This document shows, in pieces, positions 47,388 through 56,184 of a stretch of 64,000 bases of DNA (its first letter is position 1; the number at the start of each line of letters is the position of its first letter). The stretch covers positions 55,506-119,505 of the forward strand of contig SVFB01000100.1 in assembly GCA_015057085.1 (NCBI GenBank), given 5' to 3'. Under the pieces are notes generated by a model. That model did not search any database, was not told the DNA's origin, and saw nothing but the letters and a program-made list of their open reading frames with translations. A program made the translations under genes and the position numbers. Source of the DNA: Lachnospiraceae bacterium (GTDB lineage: Bacteria; Bacillota; Clostridia; Lachnospirales; Lachnospiraceae).

Positions 47388-48194
47388 TTATCTTCTGTTA
47401 ATTGATCGAACTACAAAGTCCGAAGTGCTGCATCCTTCGGATGCTGCAATTGCTGCTGCGATAACCGCAACAAGCTCATAATCATCTGTTTCAACCACTG
47501 AATCATCTACAGATGTTGCAACTGCTCCGGCATCTTCAACCGAAACCTTCTGCTGTGCCTTTTCCTTCTTTCTCTTTTCGATATAAGGGAAGATATTGAA
47601 GGCATAAATAATCAAACTAATTAAAATCAATACAAGGAATACGATTACCATCGAAATCAAGGTATTCAAACCGGCATTTGACATCTTTTCTCCTAAAGAT
47701 TTTACAGGTTCGATTGTAATACCGCTGATTTCCATATTCCATGACTCATAAACGATTTCAAAGGTTACTTTCTTTTCCTTTTCATTTTCGTTCATAAAAA
47801 TCAAAGTAATATCTGAAGTAGTTGTATTTCCTGATTTTGTGATTGTAAAAGAATCAGCAAGTGATTCTTTATAATCTCCGTATTGCTCTGCGACTTCGGC
47901 CCAGGTCTCAACAGCTGCCAGCTGCTCTTTTGTAATTCCATACTGTGAATAAGATTCCACAATCTCATCACTGGTCAATTGAGAATAATCGAAATCAGCC
48001 ATTTCTTGTTCTTCAATCATTGAAGAAATACCGGAATAAAGAGTGCTAACCGCATTCACATATGTTGTTACCTCGGTTTCTAACTCATCATAAGTCTTGC
48101 CGTTATAATCAACATCTTTCGGGTCGGTTCCGCAGGCAGTCAATGAAATGGCAAGCATCAGCGAGCCAAGCAATAATGCCAATTTTTTCTTCAT
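47388..48194 (-). CDS. OadG-like subunit with lipoprotein signal and external domain
   Basis: The start at 48194 follows AAGGCGG. The 268-residue product begins with a lipoprotein signal (KKKLALLLGSLMLAISLTAC, lipobox LTAC with Cys21), then an external domain of about 155 residues, one membrane helix (about 183-206, 'SMVIVFLVLILISLIIYAF'), a basic stretch and a C-terminal 'DDYELVAVIAAAIAASEG' typical of OadG. Standard OadG proteins are under 100 residues and lack the external domain. It would anchor the complex as in the gamma chain; what the outside domain does is unknown. Between the carboxyltransferase and carrier genes. Confidence 0.8.
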   Translation of the reverse strand: MKKKLALLLGSLMLAISLTACGTDPKDVDYNGKTYDELETEVTTYVNAVSTLYSGISSMIEEQEMADFDYSQLTSDEIVESYSQYGITKEQLAAVETWAEVAEQYGDYKESLADSFTITKSGNTTTSDITLIFMNENEKEKKVTFEIVYESWNMEISGITIEPVKSLGEKMSNAGLNTLISMVIVFLVLILISLIIYAFNIFPYIEKRKKEKAQQKVSVEDAGAVATSVDDSVVETDDYELVAVIAAAIAASEGCSTSDFVVRSINRR

Positions 48195-48211
48195 AAGAAA
48201 CTGCCGCCTTT

Positions 48212-49648
48212 CTATTTTGTAGTATGCTTTTTGTCGATTGGATTTACGCACTTGCTGTAAAGCAATTCGAAAGCTGCCACAAGATATTTTCTGGTATCAG
48301 CAGGCTCGAGCATAAAGTCTACATAGCCTCTTGATGCAGCTGCTGAAGCATTTGCACAAAGTGCCTCATATTCATTTCTCTTTTCTTTAAGTTCGTCCGC
48401 ATTTGCGTCCGGATACATAATCTTAGCTGCCATTTCTGAATCCATCATGCCAACTTTAGCGCCATTCCATGCATAAACAAGATCTGCGCCTACTGACTTA
48501 GAATTCATTACAACATAAGCAGAACCATAAGCTTCCTCTGTAATCAAGTTTACTTTTGGAACATCAGCATTTGCAAATGCAGCTGTCAAAGAAGCCATTG
48601 CCTTTGCAAGATTCTTTTCTGCACACATTGTAGTAGAAAATCCTGTCACATTCGTAATAGAAAGAACAGGAATATCAAAAGCGTCACAGAATGAAATAAA
48701 TTCTGCAGCCTTCTTGCATCCTCTAGGTGTTAATACCTTTCCAAATGATTCAGCCTCGTTACCTTCTTCATCATATGTCTTTGCGCAGTTTGCAACTGCA
48801 CCAATAGTCATTCCGTTTAATTGAACAAAACCTGTAACCATATTCTTTGCAAAGGCAGCCTTTGTCTCAACAAAAAGATGATCATCTGAAAGTTCAGCCA
48901 AAAGATATCTCGGGTCCTGAGCCATGGTATCCATAGATTCACAAGCTCTGTTTAAATCATCCTGACAATCTGTTGTATAAACATCACCCTCATTGTTTTG
49001 TGGAAGAATTTCCACAAGTGTACGGATGCGATCAAAAATTTCTTCTTCGCTTCCTGCGAAATCGACACAACCGTTTTCCTCTGACTGGAATGTAGCATCT
49101 GCCGTATCGCATTTCTCAACACGATTTCCCTGAATTGCATCCGGTGAATTTACAAACATTCTTCCCTTTTCTGTTTCAATAAATGAAAAATCAGAAAGCG
49201 CCGGAACTACAGAAAGTCCACCTCCACAGTTGCCAAATACAACGGAAATCTGTGGAATCACTCCACTTGCTTCAACCTGCTTTGCATAAATCAGGCCAAA
49301 TCCATCCAATGCATCGATTGACTCTTGAAGACGTACACCTCCGCAATCAATAAATCCAACTACAGGAGCTCCCATCTTCATTGCCATATCATAAATATTG
49401 GCAATCTTCTTCGCATGCATTTCTCCAATGGTACCATTCAGAACGCTTGCATCCTGACTATAGATAAATACCAAATTTGAGTCCACCAATCCATAACCGG
49501 TGATAACTCCATCTGATGCAGACTTTGAAGCTGAAAGATTAAAGTCTGTGTTTCGAGCGGTTACCTGAGAACCAATTTCCATAAAACTGTTCTCGTCCAC
49601 GAACCTGGCAATTCGCTGCATTGCCAAGCTGCTTTCATTTGAGCTCAT
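48212..49648 (-). CDS. Acyl-CoA carboxyltransferase (MmdA/12S-like)
   Basis: The 478-residue product has the crotonase-fold carboxyltransferase motifs: 'GFIDCGGVRLQESIDAL', 'FGNCGGGLSVVPALSDF', 'SITNVTGFSTTMCAE', 'EEAYGSAYVVM', 'AAKIMYP'. It resembles the alpha chain of methylmalonyl-CoA decarboxylase and the 12S chain of transcarboxylase; the acyl-CoA cannot be read from sequence. AGGAAAG region with GGAGG precedes the start. First gene of the operon, behind its own promoter. Confidence 0.88.
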   Translation of the reverse strand: MSSNESSLAMQRIARFVDENSFMEIGSQVTARNTDFNLSASKSASDGVITGYGLVDSNLVFIYSQDASVLNGTIGEMHAKKIANIYDMAMKMGAPVVGFIDCGGVRLQESIDALDGFGLIYAKQVEASGVIPQISVVFGNCGGGLSVVPALSDFSFIETEKGRMFVNSPDAIQGNRVEKCDTADATFQSEENGCVDFAGSEEEIFDRIRTLVEILPQNNEGDVYTTDCQDDLNRACESMDTMAQDPRYLLAELSDDHLFVETKAAFAKNMVTGFVQLNGMTIGAVANCAKTYDEEGNEAESFGKVLTPRGCKKAAEFISFCDAFDIPVLSITNVTGFSTTMCAEKNLAKAMASLTAAFANADVPKVNLITEEAYGSAYVVMNSKSVGADLVYAWNGAKVGMMDSEMAAKIMYPDANADELKEKRNEYEALCANASAAASRGYVDFMLEPADTRKYLVAAFELLYSKCVNPIDKKHTTK

Positions 49649-49702
49649 AAGCTTTCCTCCATATATAAAAATTAATAAAAAACAAATTTTTACCTAGTGT
49701 AT

Positions 49703-49731
49703 ATAATAGCCGAATTGTAAACGGAATTCAA
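49703..49731 (-). promoter_or_regulatory. Promoter of the carboxyltransferase operon
   Basis: Minus-strand TTGAAT (49726-49731), 17-base spacer, TATTAT (49703-49708), about 55 bases upstream of the carboxyltransferase start. Confidence 0.7.
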
Positions 49732-49773
49732 TCTTTTTCGTTAATTATTTCACATGATTAATGAATTCAAAGC

Positions 49774-49800
49774 CAAAAAAATAAAGCGCCATTAGGGCGC
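49774..49800 (-). terminator. Terminator after scpB
   Basis: Minus-strand GCGCC - CTAAT - GGCGC followed by TTTATTTTTTT, just after the scpB stop. Confidence 0.8.
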
Positions 49801-49805
49801 CCTAT

Positions 49806-50375
49806 TTAAATATCCAATTGTACTTTCATCTCAGCCTCGGCTTCTGCCTTAAATTCTTCAATTTGTACTGCGGAAAGAACAGGAAGTTCGTCAATGGAAT
49901 GCACTCCAAAACTTCTTAAAAATTCTTCTGTCGTTCCAAATAATAACGGGCGACCAGGTGCGTCCAAACGTCCAAGTTCACATACCAAATTGTATTCTAC
50001 CAATTTGTTGACCGCATGATCACAGGAAACTCCACGGATTTTTTCAATTTCTGATTTTGTAACAGGCTGCTTATATGCGATGATGGATAAAGTCTCTAGC
50101 AAAACATCCGTGAGTGCTCTACGAGTCGGCTGCTTTGCAATTTTAATTAAGTATTCATACATTTCAGGCTTGGTACACATCTGATAGGCACCATTTAATT
50201 CTGTAATGGTGATTCCCCGTTCAGAAGCATCCATCTCTGCCTTCATTTCATCAAGCAAACGCTTGGTTTCTGCTTTATCCAGTTCTATTGCGCCGGCAAT
50301 TTTATCGAGTTCTACCGAATCCCCCATGGTAAAAAGGATTGCCTCGATAATCGATTTATAATTCTTTTCTTCCAT
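49806..50375 (-). CDS. scpB: Segregation and condensation protein B
   Basis: Kite subunit of the SMC-ScpAB condensin. The 189-residue product has two winged-helix units and the family signature 'ETLSIIAYKQPVTKSEIEKIRGV' and 'LGRLDAPGRPLLFGTTEEFLRSFG'. Starts 41 bases after the scpA stop, same transcript, closed by a terminator. Confidence 0.95.
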   Translation of the reverse strand: MEEKNYKSIIEAILFTMGDSVELDKIAGAIELDKAETKRLLDEMKAEMDASERGITITELNGAYQMCTKPEMYEYLIKIAKQPTRRALTDVLLETLSIIAYKQPVTKSEIEKIRGVSCDHAVNKLVEYNLVCELGRLDAPGRPLLFGTTEEFLRSFGVHSIDELPVLSAVQIEEFKAEAEAEMKVQLDI

Positions 50376-50416
50376 AATGATTGATATTATTCCGTCTTTT
50401 GTTTTTCATGAACCAA

Positions 50417-51169
50417 CTATGCTGCAATTTGTGAATCTATCTCAATATCATCAAATATCTTTTCTTGAGAAATCACAATGGTTCCCATCTTCATCAATTC
50501 CAGAATTGCTAGGAATGTCACAATAACTTCCGTCTTTGTACTCTGTGCTTCCAATAAACTTCTGAAAGAGAAATGTTTATGTTCTTTGGCATAGGATTCC
50601 AGAAATGCCATTTTGTCTTCCAATGAAACTTCTTCTTTTTCGATTTTCCCAAATTTTGAACGAATCGGGTCAATCTTATCGACTTGCTTTTTCATAATGT
50701 CCTGGAAAATGGAATTCAATCTGGATAATGTGATATCACTAACCAAAGCTTCCAAATCCACCGGTTCTTCGTAAGCCAATACTTCGTCCGGAATGGTCGG
50801 CTCTTTGTACATTACAAGTTCTGCATCTAATTGGCGATCTTTTAATTCATAAGCCATACATTTATACATCTTATACTCAAGCAACTGCTGAACCAATTCC
50901 GCACGCGGATCCACTTCTTCTTCGCCTTCTTCTACCGGAGCAGCCGGTAAAAGCATTTTTGATTTAATCGCCAAAAGAGTTGCAGCCATTACAAGGAACT
51001 CGCTTAAGATTCCCAAATCGCGGCGCTTCATTTCGTCAACATATTCCATATACTGATCTGTGATTTCAACAATCTGAATATCAAAGATGCTCATTTTATT
51101 TTTTTCAATCAAGTGGAGAAGCAAGTCCAAAGGGCCTTCAAAAGTCTCCAATTTAAGATTCAAATCCAT
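50417..51169 (-). CDS. scpA: Segregation and condensation protein A
   Basis: Kleisin subunit bridging the SMC heads. The start at 51169 (MDLNLKLETFEGPLDLLLHLIEKNKM) follows GGAG; a start at 51190 is possible but lies only about 18 bases from the predicted transcription start. The 250-residue product has the kleisin N-terminal SMC-neck helix and the C-terminal winged helix ('VVTFLAILELMKMG' type). First gene of scpAB. Confidence 0.93.
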   Translation of the reverse strand: MDLNLKLETFEGPLDLLLHLIEKNKMSIFDIQIVEITDQYMEYVDEMKRRDLGILSEFLVMAATLLAIKSKMLLPAAPVEEGEEEVDPRAELVQQLLEYKMYKCMAYELKDRQLDAELVMYKEPTIPDEVLAYEEPVDLEALVSDITLSRLNSIFQDIMKKQVDKIDPIRSKFGKIEKEEVSLEDKMAFLESYAKEHKHFSFRSLLEAQSTKTEVIVTFLAILELMKMGTIVISQEKIFDDIEIDSQIAA

Positions 51170-51214
51170 AAATTTCAACTCCATATACAAGATATAGTGT
51201 TAACCAACGTAAGC

Positions 51215-51243
51215 ATTATACTATGGATAGTGATTTTTTTCAA
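51215..51243 (-). promoter_or_regulatory. scpAB promoter
   Basis: Minus-strand TTGAAA (51238-51243), 17-base spacer, TATAAT (51215-51220). The -35 begins just after the pnp terminator. Confidence 0.8.
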
Positions 51244-51256
51244 GTGAACCGAGTAT

Positions 51257-51285
51257 AAAAAAGCTCTGCAAATGCAGAGCTTTTT
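51257..51285 (-). terminator. Terminator of pnp
   Basis: Minus-strand AAGCTCTGCA - TT - TGCAGAGCTT followed by TTTT, 11 bases after the pnp stop. Confidence 0.9.
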
Positions 51286-51296
51286 AGTCCTAAGCT

Positions 51297-53381
51297 TTAT
51301 TGAACATCTTTCATAGAGAAGCTGATACGTCCCATCTTGTCTTTGCCAAGGCATACAACCTTAACTTTATCTCCAAGAGTTAATACATCTTCTACGCGAT
51401 TGATACGTTCCTTCGCGATCTTAGAAATATGTACAAGACCTTCTTTGCCAGGAGCAAATTCGATGAATGCACCGAACTCCTTGATGCTTACTACCGTTCC
51501 CTCGAAGATCTGTCCTTCCTCGAAATCAGTTGTAATAATCTCAATCATCTTGATTGCAGCATCAATCATCGCTCTGTCTGTTCCGCATACAGATACTGCA
51601 CCATCATCGGTAATATCAATCTTAACACCGGTTCTGGCAATGATTTCATTGATTGTCTTACCCTTCTGTCCTACAACATCACCAATCTTAGCAGGATCAA
51701 TTGTAATCTGTTCAATTTTTGGAGCCCACTCATTTACACTCTCGCGTGGTTCTGCGATTGCCTTGCTCATAACTTCGTCCATGATGTAAAGACGTGCTTC
51801 ACGTGTACGAGCAATTGCTTCTTCTACGATTGGACGAGTCAATCCATGAATCTTAATATCCATCTGGATTGCTGTAATACCTTCATGAGTTCCAGTTACC
51901 TTAAAGTCCATATCTCCAAAGAAGTCTTCAAGTCCCTGAATATCTGTCAATACTACGAAATCATCATCTGTGTCTCCGGTAACAAGACCGCAGGAAATAC
52001 CTGCAACCATAGACTTAATCGGAACACCTGCAGCCATAAGTGACATACATGATGCACATGTAGAAGCCATAGAGGTTGATCCGTTTGATTCGAAGGTTTC
52101 AGATACGGCACGAATTGCATATGGGAATTCCTCTGTTGAAGGAAGTACCGGTACAAGAGCCTTCTCTGCCAAAGCACCATGACCGATTTCACGACGTCCA
52201 GGACCACGGGAAACCTTTGTCTCACCTACAGAATATGCAGGGAAGTTGTAGTGGTGCATATATCTCTTTGAAGTTACAGTTGCATCCAAGCCATCGATTT
52301 TCTGAATCTCTGATAATGGAGCAAGTGTTACGACATCGCAAATCTGTGTCTGTCCACGGGTAAACATTGCTGATCCGTGAACACGTGGAATTAAATCAAC
52401 CTCTGCAGCCAAAGGACGAATCTGATTTAATGCACGACCATCCGGACGCTTATGATCCTTTAAAATCATCTTACGAACGGTCTTCTTCTGATACTGATAA
52501 ATTGCCTCACCTAAAACAGCAAGATATTCTTCATTATCGGCAAATGCCTCTTCCAATCTCTCTGTGATAGCCTTGATATTTGCTTCACGCTTCTGCTTCT
52601 CATCTGTAAATACAGCTTCTTCCATTTCAGCAGGAGGTACGATTTCTTTAATTGCATTAAATAATTCTTCAGGAACGGCACAGCTTGTATATTCAAACTT
52701 CTCCTTGCCGACTTCTGCACGAATCTTCTCCATGAATGCAATGATGGTCTGGTTGATATCATGACACTTGTAGATTGCTTCAATCATCTTGTCTTCCGGA
52801 ACAATATTTGCACCGGCTTCAATCATGATTACCTTTTCCTTTGTAGAAGCAACGGTCAACTGAAGATCTCCTTCGTTCCATTCCTTCTGAGAAGGGTTCA
52901 CAATAAATTCTCCGTCTACAAGACCCATCTGTGTCATTGCACATGGTCCGTCAAACGGAATGTCAGAGATATGTACTGCAAGTGCTGTACCAATCATCGC
53001 TACGAGTTCAGGACGGCACTCAGGGTCTACTGACATTACAAGGTTGTTTAATGTTACATCATTTCTCATATCCTTTGGGAACAAAGGTCTCATAGGACGG
53101 TCAATTACACGGTCAGTAAGAATTGCATTCTCGGATGCCTTACCTTCACGCTTGTTGAAGCCTCCAGGAATTTTTCCTACGGCATACATTTTCTCTTCAA
53201 ATTCTACAGACAATGGGAAGAAATCTACTCCGTCTCTTGGCTTGTCTGCTGCTGTTGCTGTTGATAATACGGTTGTATCGCCATACTTAATCCAAACGGC
53301 ACCGTTTGCCTGTGCGGCAACTCTTCCGATATCAACTGTAAGGGTTCTGCCACCCAGTTCCATTGAATAGGTTTTGTACAT
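51297..53381 (-). CDS. pnp: Polyribonucleotide nucleotidyltransferase (PNPase)
   Basis: 3'-5' phosphorolytic exoribonuclease. The start at 53381 (MYKTYSMELGGRTLTVDIGR) follows AAAGGAGAA; 26 earlier codons lie in the structured leader. The 694-residue product has two RNase PH domains ('MRPLFPKDMRNDVTLN', 'GRREIGHGALAEKALVPVLP'), the KH domain 'GQKGKTINEIIARTGVKIDI' and the S1 domain 'GTVVSIKEFGAFIEFAPGKEGLVHIS'. It follows rpsO, as in many bacteria, and has a long leader hairpin. Confidence 0.97.
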   Translation of the reverse strand: MYKTYSMELGGRTLTVDIGRVAAQANGAVWIKYGDTTVLSTATAADKPRDGVDFFPLSVEFEEKMYAVGKIPGGFNKREGKASENAILTDRVIDRPMRPLFPKDMRNDVTLNNLVMSVDPECRPELVAMIGTALAVHISDIPFDGPCAMTQMGLVDGEFIVNPSQKEWNEGDLQLTVASTKEKVIMIEAGANIVPEDKMIEAIYKCHDINQTIIAFMEKIRAEVGKEKFEYTSCAVPEELFNAIKEIVPPAEMEEAVFTDEKQKREANIKAITERLEEAFADNEEYLAVLGEAIYQYQKKTVRKMILKDHKRPDGRALNQIRPLAAEVDLIPRVHGSAMFTRGQTQICDVVTLAPLSEIQKIDGLDATVTSKRYMHHYNFPAYSVGETKVSRGPGRREIGHGALAEKALVPVLPSTEEFPYAIRAVSETFESNGSTSMASTCASCMSLMAAGVPIKSMVAGISCGLVTGDTDDDFVVLTDIQGLEDFFGDMDFKVTGTHEGITAIQMDIKIHGLTRPIVEEAIARTREARLYIMDEVMSKAIAEPRESVNEWAPKIEQITIDPAKIGDVVGQKGKTINEIIARTGVKIDITDDGAVSVCGTDRAMIDAAIKMIEIITTDFEEGQIFEGTVVSIKEFGAFIEFAPGKEGLVHISKIAKERINRVEDVLTLGDKVKVVCLGKDKMGRISFSMKDVQ

Positions 53382-53424
53382 GTTTATTCTCCTTTTCTTG
53401 TACATCTTACTTTCTGTTGATTCA

Positions 53425-53510
53425 CAGAATACCGAAACTACTGAAACAAGAAAAAGCAAATTCCATCCGGAAAGATTTTTCGCATTTCAGTAACTTCGGT
53501 TTATATTCTG
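53425..53510 (-). promoter_or_regulatory. Long stem-loop in the pnp leader
   Basis: Minus-strand ACCGAAGTTACTGAAA (53485-53500) can pair with TTTCAGTAGTTTCGGT (53431-53446), 16 base pairs with two G-U wobbles, extended by CAGAAT/ATTCTG (53505-53510 and 53425-53430) after a small bulge. A smaller TTCC-GGAT-GGAA hairpin lies inside. The structure ends about 44 bases before the pnp start. Position and shape recall the RNase III-processed pnp leader of enterobacteria. Confidence 0.75.
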
Positions 53511-53533
53511 CGTTGCATCAACAATATTTTACT

Positions 53534-53569
53534 AAAAAAAGCGGAATCTATAAAGATATAGACTCCGCT
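53534..53569 (-). terminator. Terminator of rpsO
   Basis: Minus-strand GCGGAGTCTATA - TCTT - TATAGATTCCGC followed by TTTTTTT (53534-53540), directly after the rpsO stop. Read-through or a promoter near the tail must feed pnp. Confidence 0.9.
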
Positions 53570-53577
53570 TATTTTAA

Positions 53578-53844
53578 TTACTTTCTGAGGCCTAAGCGCT
53601 CGATTAATGAACGATATCTTTCAATATCGATTTCCTTAAGATATGCAAGTAATCCACGTCTCTGTCCGATTAACTTTAACATACCACGACGGGAATGATG
53701 ATCCTTTGGGTTTTCCTTAAGATGCTCGGTAAGCTCTGCAATACGAGCTGAGAGGATTGCTACCTGCACTTCCGGTGAACCTGTATCACCTTCAGTTCTT
53801 GCATATTCAGCAATAATAGCCTGCTTCTTCTCTTTTGTAATCAT
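53578..53844 (-). CDS. rpsO: 30S ribosomal protein S15
   Basis: The 88-residue product has the S15 signature ('[22 protein letters not shown]', '[20 protein letters not shown]'). Binds 16S rRNA early in 30S assembly. AAAGGAG precedes the start. It is transcribed from its own promoter with a structured leader and ends in a strong terminator. Confidence 0.98.
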   Translation of the reverse strand: MITKEKKQAIIAEYARTEGDTGSPEVQVAILSARIAELTEHLKENPKDHHSRRGMLKLIGQRRGLLAYLKEIDIERYRSLIERLGLRK

Positions 53845-53869
53845 AGTTTTTCTCCTTTCATATTTTTTC

Positions 53870-53926
53870 GCCCGATGTTGCTAATACTCAGCACTAGGTC
53901 GGAGTGTCCTAAAACCGAGTATGGGC
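53870..53926 (-). promoter_or_regulatory. Structured rpsO leader (candidate S15 autoregulatory element)
   Basis: In the minus-strand leader GCCC (53923-53926) can pair with GGGC (53870-53873), enclosing an ATACTC/GAGTAT stem and an inner TAGG/CCTA hairpin. Nested helices just upstream of rpsO are known S15-binding autoregulatory elements in other Firmicutes; the match to a known class is not verified. Confidence 0.55.
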
Positions 53927-53942
53927 TAAACCATACTGAAAT

Positions 53943-53971
53943 AATATATCATAAGGACTTTCAAAAGTAAA
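53943..53971 (-). promoter_or_regulatory. rpsO promoter
   Basis: Minus-strand TTTACT (53966-53971), 17-base spacer, TATATT (53943-53948) preceded by TG, extended -10. Confidence 0.65.
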
Positions 53972-53999
53972 CCATTAAAAGTCTTTGATATGCATATTT

Positions 54000-55154
54000 T
54001 TAGAAATAGCTTACTACACAGATTGGAGTCTGATAATAAGCGCTTGAGATTTTGATACCTTCACGCGAACTTGCTGCATGAACAATTTGACCATTTCCGA
54101 TGTAAATTGCAACATGGCTGATGTGGCCACTTCCGTAGAAGAACAAATCTCCCGGCTGTGCATCTTCAGCATTGATTCTGGTTCCGTAAGACGGTTGTGA
54201 ACCGGAATAATGCGGTAAAGAAATTCCAAATTGCGCAAATACACGCATTGTAAATCCTGAGCAGTCAGTTCCGTTTGTCAAACTAGAGCCGCCCCATACA
54301 TAAGGATTTCCAACAAACTGAAGTGCATATTCGCAGAGTGCTACTCTTGTATCGCTGACATCACTTCCGTAGTGTAACTCTTTGATTGTCTTTCCTGTCG
54401 GGAACTTGTTTGACAAAGTCACATAATCAGCAGCAACAAATGCAGTATAATCATCAATTGCAACTTCAATCCAATCATCAGAAATCGAAGTAACCAATAA
54501 ATCTTCTGCATCATTAACCTTAGTAACGATATTAGAATCGGTATTTGCTTCCGATCTCACATTTAAAGTTTTTACATTTACGGTTGCATAAGTCGCAATC
54601 AAATCATCTACTAAAGCAAGCGCATCATCGCCGGTCAAAATATAATCGGTGCTGACATAACCTTCTACATTTCCGGAAGTGATTTCATACCACTTTCCAT
54701 CTTTAGAAGTGCTTATAATTTCAACTGCATTATGATTTGTTAATTTACCTACAACAGAAGAACTTGTAGAAGCTTCTTCTCTCACATTTAAATTTCCTTC
54801 CACCTCGGAAAATCCAAGGTTCTTGTATCCATATATGGTTCCTTCTTCAAAATCCTCATCCAATAATAATTTTGAAGCCACAATATCTTTCTCATTTTCA
54901 GAAACAGATGCGATTGTAGAATATTCGTAAATATCTGTCAAAGCCCCTGCACAAAGACCTGTTGCATGGCTCATCTGAATTTCTGAGATTGCACCTGCAG
55001 TTAAAGCGACATCCTCTGTTGTCTCCTGTTCTGCAGATTGTACATTATTTGTCTGTTCTGTATGATCCGCACTCACTTTTACGCCAACGGAAAGAGCAAG
55101 TGTTAATGCCAAAATACCGGCAATTCCTTTTTCTCTTTTGGTGATATGATTCAT
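54000..55154 (-). CDS. Secreted NlpC/P60 peptidoglycan hydrolase with two SH3 domains
   Basis: The 384-residue product has a signal peptide (KREKGIAGILALTLALSVGVKVSA), an N-terminal spacer, two bacterial SH3 repeats ('LNVREEASTSSSVVGKL', 'LNVRSEANTDSNIVTKV') and a C-terminal NlpC/P60 domain with catalytic Cys in 'GTDCSGFTMRVF', His in 'GHISHVAIYIG' and third residue in 'IVHAASSREG'. It cleaves peptide stems in the cell wall. GGAGG precedes the start. Confidence 0.92.
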   Translation of the reverse strand: MNHITKREKGIAGILALTLALSVGVKVSADHTEQTNNVQSAEQETTEDVALTAGAISEIQMSHATGLCAGALTDIYEYSTIASVSENEKDIVASKLLLDEDFEEGTIYGYKNLGFSEVEGNLNVREEASTSSSVVGKLTNHNAVEIISTSKDGKWYEITSGNVEGYVSTDYILTGDDALALVDDLIATYATVNVKTLNVRSEANTDSNIVTKVNDAEDLLVTSISDDWIEVAIDDYTAFVAADYVTLSNKFPTGKTIKELHYGSDVSDTRVALCEYALQFVGNPYVWGGSSLTNGTDCSGFTMRVFAQFGISLPHYSGSQPSYGTRINAEDAQPGDLFFYGSGHISHVAIYIGNGQIVHAASSREGIKISSAYYQTPICVVSYF

Positions 55155-55194
55155 AACAACCTCCGGAATCTTATACTTTTAATAATTCTATGCG

Positions 55195-55223
55195 AGTATA
55201 CCAATAAAACGAAATACTGTCAA
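55195..55223 (-). promoter_or_regulatory. Promoter of the NlpC/P60 gene, overlapping the ribF stop
   Basis: Minus-strand TTGACA (55218-55223), 17-base spacer, TATACT (55195-55200). The ribF stop TGA lies within the -35 hexamer, so the gene has its own strong promoter at the end of the upstream operon. Confidence 0.85.
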
Positions 55224-56161
55224 CACATTTTTGTAACATTTTCGTAATATTCTTTTGCAAATTCGATATCCTTATCGATTTGTTCTTTCAACGCATCTAA
55301 ATTTTCAAATTTACGTTCCGGGCGGACATAGTACAAAAACGAAACGCGCAACACTTTTCCATACAAGTCTCCGTTAAAATCAAACAGAAAACTTTCTACG
55401 CCTGTCGGATAATCATCTCCGATTGTGGGCTTATTACCAATATTGGAGATGCCCATATATTCTTTGCCTTCGTCCAATATTGTGATACGAGATACATAAA
55501 CGCCCTTCGGTGGAATGACCTTTTCTGCATCAATTTCCATATTCACAGTCGGAATTCCCATTTTGCGTCCGATATGATTTCCATGGACGATGCGATTTTC
55601 GATAAAATATGGATAACCCAGTAGTTTTTCCGCTGTTTTCATATTTCCGGCCAAAAGTTCCTCTCGGATATATGTGCTGGAAATTTCCCGATTCTTATGG
55701 CAAATCTTATCTTTTACGAACACATCAAATCCAAACTCTTTTGACAAGTCCCTTAAGGTATCACAATTTCCGGCTCTTTGATATCCAAAGCAAAAATCAG
55801 ATCCTACGACAAAGGATTTTACCTGTAATTCTTCCACCAGAAAGGTGACGAATTCTCTCGGGCTCATCCGCATTAATTCATCCGAAAAAGGACATTCTAT
55901 AAAATAATCAACTCCCAGTTCAGAAAATAATGCTCTCTTCTCTGCATTTGTTGTAATGACAGGAATTGTTTCTCCTGAAATATACTGTTTAGGCTGCATA
56001 TCGAAGGTAAAAATCAAAGCGCGATAGCCCTTTTCTTCTTTGATTTGAAACATGGTTTCAAGCAATTCGCGATGTCCTTCATGCAGTCCGTCAAACTTTC
56101 CAAGGGTGATAACCGTTGGATGATGTAATTTTAAATCTTCAAAATGATTATAGTACTTCAT
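55220..56161 (-). CDS. ribF: Bifunctional riboflavin kinase / FAD synthetase
   Basis: Makes FMN and FAD. The 313-residue product has the nucleotidyltransferase domain ('VITLGKFDGLHEGHRELL', 'FVVGSDFCFGYQRAGN', 'ISSTYIREELLAGNM') and the C-terminal kinase domain ('GRKMGIPTVNMEID', 'PPKGVYVSRI', 'GISNIGNKPTIGDD'). Last gene of the nusA-infB operon, 52 bases after truB. Confidence 0.95.
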   Translation of the reverse strand: MKYYNHFEDLKLHHPTVITLGKFDGLHEGHRELLETMFQIKEEKGYRALIFTFDMQPKQYISGETIPVITTNAEKRALFSELGVDYFIECPFSDELMRMSPREFVTFLVEELQVKSFVVGSDFCFGYQRAGNCDTLRDLSKEFGFDVFVKDKICHKNREISSTYIREELLAGNMKTAEKLLGYPYFIENRIVHGNHIGRKMGIPTVNMEIDAEKVIPPKGVYVSRITILDEGKEYMGISNIGNKPTIGDDYPTGVESFLFDFNGDLYGKVLRVSFLYYVRPERKFENLDALKEQIDKDIEFAKEYYENVTKMC

Positions 56162-56184
56162 ATCTTAATTTTTCCTGATATTTC

